This document shows, in pieces, positions 9,692-17,873 of a DNA stretch of 64,000 bases (position 1 is the stretch's first letter; each line of letters starts with the position of its first letter). The notes below the pieces were generated by a model that was not told the DNA's origin, made no database searches, and worked only from the letters and a program-made list of their open reading frames with translations. This stretch comes from Streptomyces sp. NBC_00425 (lineage in GTDB: Bacteria > Actinomycetota > Actinomycetes > Streptomycetales > Streptomycetaceae), in NCBI RefSeq assembly GCF_036030735.1, contig NZ_CP107928.1, forward strand, positions 3,286,001-3,350,000. The letters are read 5' to 3'. Made by a program: the position numbers and the translations under genes.

Positions 9692-12600
9692 TCATCCCTT
9701 CTCCAGGTACTGCTCCCGTTCCTCGTCCAGCAGGGCGTCCAGTGCCGTGCGCAGACCCGGGTAGGCGGTCAGCTCCGGATCCGCCTCGACGACGGCCGCC
9801 GCTTCCTGCCGCGCCTCGGCGATGACCTCCTCGTCCTCGATGACCGCGAGGACGCGCAGGCTGGAGCGGACGCCCGACTGGGCCTGGCCGAGGACGTCGC
9901 CCTCGCGGCGCTGCTCGAGGTCGATGCGGGAGAGCTCGAAGCCGTCGAGGGTGGCGGCAACGGCGTTCAGCCGCTGCCGGGCCGGGGTGGCCTCCGGCAT
10001 CTCGCTGACCAGGAGGCACAGGCCCGGCGCCGAGCCCCGGCCGACGCGGCCGCGCAGCTGGTGGAGCTGGGAGACGCCGAACCGGTCGGCGTCCATGATC
10101 ACCATCGCGGTGGCGTTCGGGACGTTGACGCCGACCTCGATGACGGTCGTGGCGACCAGGACGTCGATGTCGCCCGCGGCGAAACGGCGCATGACGGCGT
10201 CCTTGTCGTCGGGGGGCATCCGGCCGTACAGCACCTCGATGCGCAGCCCTTGGAGGGGGCCCCGCGCAAGCTGCTCGGCGACGTCGAGGACGGCGAGCGG
10301 GGGCCGCTTCTCGGCCTCGTCCGCGGCGGACTTCTTCTTGGCCCTGCCCGCCTTCTCCGGGTCGTCCTCGTCGTCGCCGATGCGCGGGCACACGACGTAC
10401 GCCTGGTGACCGCCGGCCACCTCCTCGCGCACGCGCTCCCACGCGCGCGCCAGGAAGTGGGGTTTGTCCGCGGCGGGGACGACATGGCTGGCGATGGGCG
10501 AACGGCCGGCCGGGAGCTGGTCGAGGACGGAGGTCTCCAGGTCGCCGAAGACGGTCATGGCGACGGTGCGGGGGATGGGTGTGGCCGTCATGACGAGCAG
10601 GTGCGGGGGCTGCTTGCCCTTGCCGCGCAGGGCGTCCCGCTGTTCGACGCCGAAGCGGTGCTGTTCGTCGACCACGACCAGGCCGAGGTCGTGGAACTGG
10701 ACCTTGTCCTCGATCAACGCGTGCGTGCCGATCACGATGCCGGCCTCTCCGGTGACGAGGTCGAGCAGCGCCCGGCGGCGGGCCGCCGCGCCCATGGACC
10801 CGGTCAGCAGGACGACCTTGGTGGCCTGGTCGGATCCGCCGAGCATGCCGCCCTCGGCCAGATCGCCCATCATCTCGACGACGGAGCGGTGATGCTGCTG
10901 GGCGAGGACCTCGGTGGGGGCGAGCATCGCGGCCTGTCCGCCCGCGTCGACGACGGCGAGCATGGCGCGCAGGGCGACCATGGTGTTGTGGGTGACCGTG
11001 AAGTGGTCGGTGACGTAGGCGTGGCTCGGGTGGGCGACGCTGATGCACTGGACGGGCTTGCGGCCCACGTACTCGACGGCGTGGACGCCGCGGCGGAACG
11101 CGTCGCCGTCGTCGTCCGCGCGGGGCCGGAGGCGGGCGGCCTTGTGGGGCAGCCGGAACGGCGGGTGCGCGTCGGGCAGGGCGAGGCAGACCTCGACGCC
11201 CTCCGCCGACGAGGAGATCCGCGCCCGGCCTCCCAGTGAGCGCACGATCCAGGCGACGTCGTCGGCCAGCGGGGCCGAGCCGGTGCGGAACGTGACGCTC
11301 AGGCCGTCCGCACCGACCGTGCCGTCCGCGTCCAGAAGGCCCTGCAGGAGGGCGAGGCGGTTCTTGACCGAGGTGTTCTTGAAGGCGTCGGGGATGCCCG
11401 CGGCGGGCGAGGAGGGGTCGTGCACGGCCGGATCGCGGGGGCTTTCGCCCTCGGCCGGCCGGGCCCCGCACAGATAGGGGTCCAGCGGCAGTGCCGCGTC
11501 GCCTCCGAGGTCGACCGGGGTCGCGGCCGGGAGGTACCACTTCGGGGTTCCGTCCGCCGCGAGCGCGTCCTGCCGGATCTGGCGTGTGGTCATGACCCCG
11601 GGAGCCTGGCCGCGGCGCCATGCGGAGGCCGTGCCGACGATCCACAGATGCTCGTCGTCGCACTCCACCGAGGCGCCGTCGGACAGGACCAGGCGCCACA
11701 CCTCGCGCTCGCCCTGCGGGAACACGCCGTCGACCGGCGCGATCTCCCCGTTCGGGACGACGACTTCGTCGCCCACGGCCATGTCGCCCATCCGCCGGAA
11801 ACCGGCGGGCGTGAGCACCAGGGAGTCGAGGGGCTGGGCCTTGCCCGAGCCCACCTCCCCCTGGAGCAGCCGGTGCATCGGGTGCTCCGTCGCCAGGTCG
11901 TCGAAGATCTCCTTCGAGACCTTCCGCTGCCCCTCGGTGAGGGTGAACGGGAGCCGGGCGTCGAAGGCGGTGAGCAGGCCGTCGGGCGCGGGCCTGCGGG
12001 CCACCGCCGGAAGTTGGGCGTCGGCGTGCCGGCGGCGGGCCAGGGCGACCTGGAGGACGAACGCCTCGTCCCACTTCAGGCGGGCGCGGGCGTCGGCGAT
12101 GTCGGCCTTGGTGTGCGGGCGGTGGATCTTCAGGAGGGCCTCGGGCAGGGACAGCAGGCCGCGGCCTTCGCGCAGCGACTCCGGGAGCGGATCGACCGCC
12201 TCCTGGGCGCTGGGCAGGACGGTCTGGATCGCCTTGCCGATCTTCCAGGACTCCAGTTTGGCGGTGGCCGGGTAGAGAGGGATGAGGGCGCCCGCCCAGG
12301 TCTCGACGGACTCCTCGGTGTCGGCGCGCAGCAGTTCGTAGGCGGGGTGGGCCAGTTGGAGGCGGCGGTTGAAGACCGAGGCCTTGCCCGCGAACATCGC
12401 GCGCGTGCCCGGCAGCAGTTCCTTGTGCGGCTTGTGGACGCCGCTGCCGAAGAAGACCAGCTGGAGCCGGCCGCTGCCGTCGGTGATGGTCACCTCCAGG
12501 CGCTGGCCCTTGCCGCGGGGCGCCTTGGCCGAGGCGAAGCTGTGCAGGCGGGCGTCGGCGACCTGGGCGACCACCGTGACGTGTTCGTCCATCGGGAGGT

Positions 12601-12772
12601 CGGCGAGGTGGGTGAGCTGGCCGCGCTCCTCGTATCTGCGGGGGTAGTGGTGCAGGAGGTCGCCGACCGTGTGCAGGCCGAGGTGCTCGGCCATCACCTT
12701 CGCGGTCGCGGGGCCGAGCACTGACGTGAGCGGTTGTTCCAGTGGTTCCTTCAGTGCGGGCACGAGATCCAT
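9692..12772 (-). CDS. recG: ATP-dependent DNA helicase RecG precursor containing an intein
   Basis: The open frame encodes a 1026-residue precursor from ATG 12772 (MDLVPALKEPLEQ; an alternative ATG lies at 12793). RecG remodels stalled forks and branched DNA. The N-terminal wedge/OB domain (about 50-150) is present. The helicase core then begins with FTLTEGQRKVSKEI and GEVGSGK, where Walker A is interrupted after Lys by 285 foreign residues and resumes with TMVALRAML. Downstream motifs are DEQHRFG (Walker B), TATPIPRT (motif III) and QLRGRVGRG (motif VI). Excision would give about 741 residues, a normal RecG length, with an intact GSGKT loop. Both halves stay in one frame without a stop. Confidence 0.95.
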   Translation of the reverse strand: MDLVPALKEPLEQPLTSVLGPATAKVMAEHLGLHTVGDLLHHYPRRYEERGQLTHLADLPMDEHVTVVAQVADARLHSFASAKAPRGKGQRLEVTITDGSGRLQLVFFGSGVHKPHKELLPGTRAMFAGKASVFNRRLQLAHPAYELLRADTEESVETWAGALIPLYPATAKLESWKIGKAIQTVLPSAQEAVDPLPESLREGRGLLSLPEALLKIHRPHTKADIADARARLKWDEAFVLQVALARRRHADAQLPAVARRPAPDGLLTAFDARLPFTLTEGQRKVSKEIFDDLATEHPMHRLLQGEVGSGKAQPLDSLVLTPAGFRRMGDMAVGDEVVVPNGEIAPVDGVFPQGEREVWRLVLSDGASVECDDEHLWIVGTASAWRRGQAPGVMTTRQIRQDALAADGTPKWYLPAATPVDLGGDAALPLDPYLCGARPAEGESPRDPAVHDPSSPAAGIPDAFKNTSVKNRLALLQGLLDADGTVGADGLSVTFRTGSAPLADDVAWIVRSLGGRARISSSAEGVEVCLALPDAHPPFRLPHKAARLRPRADDDGDAFRRGVHAVEYVGRKPVQCISVAHPSHAYVTDHFTVTHNTMVALRAMLAVVDAGGQAAMLAPTEVLAQQHHRSVVEMMGDLAEGGMLGGSDQATKVVLLTGSMGAAARRRALLDLVTGEAGIVIGTHALIEDKVQFHDLGLVVVDEQHRFGVEQRDALRGKGKQPPHLLVMTATPIPRTVAMTVFGDLETSVLDQLPAGRSPIASHVVPAADKPHFLARAWERVREEVAGGHQAYVVCPRIGDDEDDPEKAGRAKKKSAADEAEKRPPLAVLDVAEQLARGPLQGLRIEVLYGRMPPDDKDAVMRRFAAGDIDVLVATTVIEVGVNVPNATAMVIMDADRFGVSQLHQLRGRVGRGSAPGLCLLVSEMPEATPARQRLNAVAATLDGFELSRIDLEQRREGDVLGQAQSGVRSSLRVLAVIEDEEVIAEARQEAAAVVEADPELTAYPGLRTALDALLDEEREQYLEKG
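10985..11839 (-). other. In-frame intein in RecG Walker A, class 3 type
   Basis: This segment encodes 285 residues (precursor 312-596) inside GSGK|T. It starts AQPLDSLVLTPAGFRRMGD (block A with Ala, not Cys/Ser/Thr, at position 1). Block B is VECDDEHLWIV, with His375 and Trp377. Block F is KPVQCISVAHPSHAYVTDHF with Cys576. Block G is VTHN with Thr594, His595 and Asn596, followed by +1 Thr. Trp, Cys and Thr match the WCT signature of class 3 inteins (Tori and Perler), in which block F Cys is the first nucleophile. A central region has one LAGLIDADG-like motif (LLQGLLDADGTVG), while the expected first motif is degenerate (DPYLCGARPAEGE). So the homing endonuclease is probably decayed. Confidence 0.9.
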
Positions 12773-12939
12773 TGCACACCACGTCACTGACATTGCCGCA
12801 CAGGTGTCCTGAAACCCCTGGTCAGACGGCTCGTTCGGGCTCTAGGATGGCGCGCTCCGGCCATCATCCGCGGTCACCGCCCCACCGGGACCGCCCGACC
12901 CCGCGCCGTGCTCCTCCCCCAGCCCGCGGCGCTGCAGCG

Positions 12940-14802
12940 ATGGACTCCCAGACCTCACAGTCATCCCAGGCATCCCCGTCACCCCACTCGTTCCAGGTCG
13001 ACCTGCGTGGTCTGGTGGACCTGCTGTCCCATCACCTCTACTCCAGCCCCAAGGTCTATCTGCGCGAGCTCCTGCAGAACGCCGTGGACGCCGTCACCGC
13101 CCGGCGGGCCGAGGAGCCCGACGCCCCGGCGCGGGTGCGGCTGTTCGTGGCGGACGGCGGGCTGCGGGTGGAGGACTCCGGCGTCGGGCTCACCGAGGCC
13201 GACGTGCACGACCTGCTGGCGACGATCGGACGCAGTTCCAAGCGCGCCGAGGGGCTGCAGGACGTCCGGTCGGACTTCCTCGGCCAGTTCGGCATCGGTC
13301 TGCTGGCCTGCTTCGTGGTCGCCGAGCGGATCCGGGTGGTCAGCCGCAGCGCCCGCACTCCGGACGCGCCGCCGGTGGAGTGGACGGCTCGCGACGACGG
13401 CTCGTACACCGTGCGGACCCTGCCCCACGAGGAGCGTCCCGAGCCGGGCACCACCGTGCATCTGGTGGCGCGGGCGGGCGCCGGCGAGTGGCTCTCCGAG
13501 CCGCGCGTTCTGGCACTGGCCCGGGACTTCGGGTCGCTGCTGCCCTACGACGTCCGGGTCGGCGACGAGGCGGTCACCGATCTGCCCGCGCCCTGGGACC
13601 GGGCGTACGCCTCCCCCGCCGACCGGCGGGTCGCCCTGGCCCGGCACTGCCACGAACTGTTCGGCTTCACCCCGTTGGACGCGATCGGCCTGGACGTGCC
13701 GCTGGCGGGGATCCGCGGGGTGGCGTACGTGCTGCCGTCGGCGGTGAGCCCCGTGCAGCGCGCCGGTCACCGGGTGCACCTCAAGGGGATGCTGCTGACC
13801 GAGCGGGGCGAACAGCTGCTGCCCGACTGGGCGTTCTTCGTGCGCTGTGTCCTGGACACCGACAGTCTGCGGCCCACCGCCTCGCGGGAGTCGCTGTACG
13901 AGGACGAGACGCTGGCCGCGGTGCGGGAGGCGCTGGGCGAGCGGGTCCGGTCGTGGCTGACCGGACTGGCGGCCGGTGACCCGGAGCGGTTGTCGGCCTT
14001 TCTGGCCGTGCACCATCTGGGTGTGAAGGCCCTGGCGCGGCACGACACGGACATGCTGCGCACGATGCTGCCGTGGCTGCCCTTCGAGACGACCGACGGC
14101 CGGCTGTCGCTGGAGGAGTTCGCCCAGCGGCACCCGGTGGTGCACTTCACGCGGACCGTGGAGGAGTACCGGCAGGTCGCGCCGATCGCCTCCGCGCAGG
14201 GCGTCGGGGTGATCAACGGCGGTTACACGTACGACAGCGAGCTGGTGGAGGCGCTGCCCTCGGTGCGGCCGGGGACGGTGGTCGCCGAGCTGGACGCCGA
14301 CACCGTGACCGCGCACCTGGACACGGTCGCCTCCGCCGACGAGCCGGCGCTGTCCGGCTTCCTGGCGGCCGCGCGGGCGAAGCTCGACCCGCTGGGCTGC
14401 GACGTCGTCCTGCGGTCCTTCCATCCGCTGTCGGTGCCCGCGCTGCACCTCGACGACCGCGCGGCCCGGCACGAGCAGGCCCGCGCGGACGCCGAGGAGC
14501 AGGCCGACGACCTCTGGGCGGGCATCCTGGGGTCGCTGCGCGGGAGCGCCCCGCGCGCGCGTCTGGTGCTCAACCATCTCAACCCGCTGATCCGGCGCAT
14601 CAGTTCGCTGCGCGATCCGGAGCTGATCGGCACCGCCACGGAGTCCCTGTACGGGCAGGCGCTGCTGATGGCGCAGCGTCCGCTGCGGCCGGCGGACTCG
14701 GCGCTGCTGAACCGGTCGTTCATCGGCCTCCTCGAGTGGGCCACCCACCGGGACGCGGCACACGGGCAGTCGTCGGACCGACAGGGGGCCACGGATGAGT
14801 GA
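12940..14802 (+). CDS. HSP90-family (HtpG-like) GHKL ATPase
   Basis: This 620-residue protein is annotated from ATG 12940 (MDSQTSQSSQ), in frame with the conserved part starting at FQVDLRGLVDLLSHHLYSSP. The GHKL ATP-binding site is complete: N box LRELLQNAVDAV (Glu43, Asn47, Asp50), G1 VEDSGVGLT (Asp79, Gly81, Gly83) and G2 LGQFGIGLLACFVV (115-120). The middle domain follows. The sequence is somewhat shorter and more divergent than canonical HtpG, so the substrate is unknown. It overlaps the next gene by 8 bases, implying a two-gene operon with a large helical-repeat partner. It is divergent from recG. Confidence 0.85.
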   Translation: MDSQTSQSSQASPSPHSFQVDLRGLVDLLSHHLYSSPKVYLRELLQNAVDAVTARRAEEPDAPARVRLFVADGGLRVEDSGVGLTEADVHDLLATIGRSSKRAEGLQDVRSDFLGQFGIGLLACFVVAERIRVVSRSARTPDAPPVEWTARDDGSYTVRTLPHEERPEPGTTVHLVARAGAGEWLSEPRVLALARDFGSLLPYDVRVGDEAVTDLPAPWDRAYASPADRRVALARHCHELFGFTPLDAIGLDVPLAGIRGVAYVLPSAVSPVQRAGHRVHLKGMLLTERGEQLLPDWAFFVRCVLDTDSLRPTASRESLYEDETLAAVREALGERVRSWLTGLAAGDPERLSAFLAVHHLGVKALARHDTDMLRTMLPWLPFETTDGRLSLEEFAQRHPVVHFTRTVEEYRQVAPIASAQGVGVINGGYTYDSELVEALPSVRPGTVVAELDADTVTAHLDTVASADEPALSGFLAAARAKLDPLGCDVVLRSFHPLSVPALHLDDRAARHEQARADAEEQADDLWAGILGSLRGSAPRARLVLNHLNPLIRRISSLRDPELIGTATESLYGQALLMAQRPLRPADSALLNRSFIGLLEWATHRDAAHGQSSDRQGATDE

Positions 14803-17785
14803 GATCACGGACTTCGACTCGCTCCGCCGGGCGATGGCGGAGAACGGCGAGCAGCCGGAGGGGCCGGCCCGCAACGCGCGCGCGGAGCAGCTGCTCCTGG
14901 AGGCGGAGAGGCTGAAGATCCCGCTCGCCGTGATCGAGGCGCTCGGGCACCAGCTGAAGGTCTACAACTACAGCTCCGAGAAGGCGAAGATGTTCGTCCC
15001 GTTCGCGCGGCTGCTGCGCATGTGGGACGAGCGGCCCGAGGACTTCGACGCGTACGAGACGCATTCGCTGCACTGGGTCTTCAAGTGGATGTCGGCCGGG
15101 ATGCTCGACCAGCCGCACGTGCCGCTTGCGTCGGTGGAGAAGTGGCTGGGCGAGATGGAGCACCGCTACCGGCTGGCCGGTCACTCCGAACGGGCGGTGC
15201 GCAGCGCCGAGTTCAGCGTCGCCGCGCACGTGGGCGACGTGGCGCGGGCCGAGCGGGCGTTCGCCGCCTGGCTGGCCGCGGACCGGGACACGATGGCCGA
15301 CTGCCACGCGTGCGAGCTGCACGGGCAGGGCTGGTGGCAGGCGGAGCGGGGGCGGGACACGGAGGCCCTGGAGCTGTGGGCGCCGGTCCTGGAGGGTGAG
15401 TACACGTGCGCGCACGAGCCGCACAGCGTGCTGGCGTCGTCGCTGCTGCCGCTGCTGCGGCTGGGCCGCCCGGACGAGGCCCGCGCCCACCATCTGCGCG
15501 GGCTCCGGCTGGTGCGGTCGATGGAGAGCATGCGGAGCGCGTACGCCGACCACGTCGAGTTCTGCGCGCTGACCGGCAACGAGGCGCGAGGGCTGGAGCT
15601 GCTCGCGGAGCGGCCCGCGTACTTCACGGACGAGGGCCAGCCGCGCAGCAAGCTGGATTTCCTGAGTGTGGTGGCGCTGCTGATGGGGCGCCTGGGCGAA
15701 CTCGGGCTCGGCGGTGAGCGGGTGCCCGGGGCGGACGGGCGGGAGTGGACGGCCGACGAGCTCGCGGGGCACGCGCGCGCGGAGGCGCTCGCGCTGGCCG
15801 CGCGTTTCGACGAGCGCAACGGCACCGGGCACGTCAGCGAGCGGGCACGCGCGCGTATGGCGCAGCGGCCCTTGGTGGAACGGCTGCCCCTGGGGGTGCG
15901 GGCGTCACGTCCGACGTCCGCCGCGCCCGCACCCGCGCTCGCCGCTGCTGCCCCGGCCCCGGCCGAGGCGGCCGGTGAGGTCGCGGAAACGGATCTGCCG
16001 GCTCTGCTCGAGGAGGCCCGGCGGTTGTCGGACACCCTCCGGCCGCACGCCGTCGAGGCGTGGGAGCGGGTGGCCCGGGCGGCCGCGGCCGACGATGACG
16101 TGGAGCTGGCGGCGCGGGACCTCGCGGAGATCGCCGACCACGAGGCGATCGGTCTCGGCTCGCGGGGCGCCGCCGCCTTCGAGCGCGCCGCCGGGCTGTA
16201 CGAGGAGGCGGGCGACCCCGGGGAGGCTCTGGCGGCACGCGCGCGTGCCGCCTACGTCCGTGCGCTCGACGGCGAGGTGGACGAGGCGCTCGCGGCGGTC
16301 GCCGAGCCGTACGACCGGGTCCTCGCGCTGTACGCGGAGGGCGACACCGAAGTGCCGCAGGCTGCGGGCGTTCTGATGGCGCGGGCGCGGATACTGATGC
16401 GTCGGGTCCACGAGGCCGAGGGGCCGGTGTCCGAATCGGTCGGGACGGCGGCGGAGTCGGCCGTCCGGGAGCTCCTGGCGCTCGTGGACGGGCGGGCCGG
16501 TGACGACGTCCGGCTCGCCGCCCGGGTGGCCGAGGGCCACGCGATGCTGGCGGAGCTCGCGACGCGCTCCGGCGAGGCGGAGACCGGTGCGGAGCTGTTC
16601 GCGCGGGCCGCCGCGGAGTTCGTCGGGGCGGGTGTGCCGTGGTTCGCCGTGGAGTACGAGGCCAGGCTGGCCGCTCTCGCCCACGAGCTGGGCGACATGG
16701 CGGAGGCGGAGCGGGCGCTTCGGGCGGCCCTGGAGCACGGCGGGCCGTTCCTGGAGGCGATCGGGCGGGCCCAGCTGCACCTCCAGCTGGCCGAGGTGGT
16801 CGGCGGCCGGGGTGCAGCGGAAGAGGCCGCGGAGCAGGCCCTCGAGTCGGCGCACTGGGCCGACGAGGCGGGCGCGGGCCCGACGTACGGCGCGTGGGCG
16901 CGGCACCAGCTCGGCGGGTATCTGGTGCGACTGGGCCGTTGGGCCGAGGCCGCGGAGGTGCTGGAGTCCGCGCTGACGGACCTGAGCGCCGAGACGCACG
17001 GGGACGGGGCGGTCGTCCAGACGCAGTGGTGGCTCGGCGACTGTCTGAGTGAGCTCGGCGAGCACCGGGACGCCGCCGAACGCCGGCTGCAGGCCGCCGA
17101 GATCGCCCGGCACTGGCCCGAGCAGCACGACCATGCCACGCTCGCCCACCTGGCCGCCGAGTCGCTCGGCCACGCCGGACTGCACGCCGAGGCCGACCGG
17201 GCGTACGCGCGCGCGGGGGAGCTGTGGCGGGACCTCGGCAACGTGCGCGGGCTGATCCGCTCGCTGCGCGCCCGCGCCTGGTTGGCGCTGCGCACCGGGC
17301 AGGACCCGGACGTGGCGCGCGCCCTGATGACGAGCGCCGTGGAGGAGTGCGCGGACGCGTTCGGCGCCGCGGGCGACGACGAGGAGGCACGGCACCGGCT
17401 CATCGCCGAACTCGGCGACACCCACCGCCAGTTCGGGGACCTGCTCGCTCGTTCCGCCGCCGAGGACGCGGACGACGAGGCCATCCGGGTCACCCTGGAC
17501 GAGGCGCTCTCCCAGATGTCCGAGGCGGTCGCGGTGTTCGTCACCCTGGGAGAGAGCGCCCTGCTCGCCCGGACCGGCGCCGAACTGGCCGCGGGCTGGC
17601 TGGAGTGCGATCTGGGACGCCCCGCGCAGGCGGCGGCCCGTGCGCGCGCCGTGCTGCGGTCCTGTGCGGACGCCGCCGCCGAGGACTTCGGGGGCGACGG
17701 TCAGGTGGACGGCGGGCCGATGGGGGCGCGGCGGGCCGAGGCGGAGCAGTTGCTGCAGGCGGCGGAGGAACCGAGGGATCGTTGA
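14795..17785 (+). CDS. Large tetratricopeptide-like helical-repeat protein
   Basis: This 996-residue protein starts at ATG 14795 inside the end of the HSP90-like gene (8-base overlap), giving translational coupling. It is almost entirely helical, with repeated Ala/Leu/Glu-rich helix pairs in TPR style, for example AERAFAAWLAADRDTM, RAAAEFVGAGVPWFAVEYEA and AERALRAALEHGGP. An Ala/Pro-rich linker (about 370-395) separates an N-terminal block from a C-terminal block. There is no signal peptide, membrane segment or catalytic motif. A scaffold or client adaptor for the HSP90-like protein is a reasonable inference from coupling; function is otherwise unknown. Confidence 0.8.
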   Translation: MSEITDFDSLRRAMAENGEQPEGPARNARAEQLLLEAERLKIPLAVIEALGHQLKVYNYSSEKAKMFVPFARLLRMWDERPEDFDAYETHSLHWVFKWMSAGMLDQPHVPLASVEKWLGEMEHRYRLAGHSERAVRSAEFSVAAHVGDVARAERAFAAWLAADRDTMADCHACELHGQGWWQAERGRDTEALELWAPVLEGEYTCAHEPHSVLASSLLPLLRLGRPDEARAHHLRGLRLVRSMESMRSAYADHVEFCALTGNEARGLELLAERPAYFTDEGQPRSKLDFLSVVALLMGRLGELGLGGERVPGADGREWTADELAGHARAEALALAARFDERNGTGHVSERARARMAQRPLVERLPLGVRASRPTSAAPAPALAAAAPAPAEAAGEVAETDLPALLEEARRLSDTLRPHAVEAWERVARAAAADDDVELAARDLAEIADHEAIGLGSRGAAAFERAAGLYEEAGDPGEALAARARAAYVRALDGEVDEALAAVAEPYDRVLALYAEGDTEVPQAAGVLMARARILMRRVHEAEGPVSESVGTAAESAVRELLALVDGRAGDDVRLAARVAEGHAMLAELATRSGEAETGAELFARAAAEFVGAGVPWFAVEYEARLAALAHELGDMAEAERALRAALEHGGPFLEAIGRAQLHLQLAEVVGGRGAAEEAAEQALESAHWADEAGAGPTYGAWARHQLGGYLVRLGRWAEAAEVLESALTDLSAETHGDGAVVQTQWWLGDCLSELGEHRDAAERRLQAAEIARHWPEQHDHATLAHLAAESLGHAGLHAEADRAYARAGELWRDLGNVRGLIRSLRARAWLALRTGQDPDVARALMTSAVEECADAFGAAGDDEEARHRLIAELGDTHRQFGDLLARSAAEDADDEAIRVTLDEALSQMSEAVAVFVTLGESALLARTGAELAAGWLECDLGRPAQAAARARAVLRSCADAAAEDFGGDGQVDGGPMGARRAEAEQLLQAAEEPRDR

Positions 17786-17815
17786 ACGATTCCCCGGAGG
17801 GAGGGGGGAGCGTTC
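17784..17815. terminator. Possible bidirectional terminator between convergent genes
   Basis: GAACG and CGTTC arms, strengthened by inner TCCCC/GGGGA pairing, lie at the stop of the helical-repeat gene and 60 bases from the end of the convergent DAK2 gene. Pairing is imperfect and there is no T-run, so this is tentative. Confidence 0.4.
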
Positions 17816-17873
17816 GACGAGCACCTCGCCCCCGCGGCCCCTCCCCCCTCTCCCCGCCACCCCCACCGCCTGC

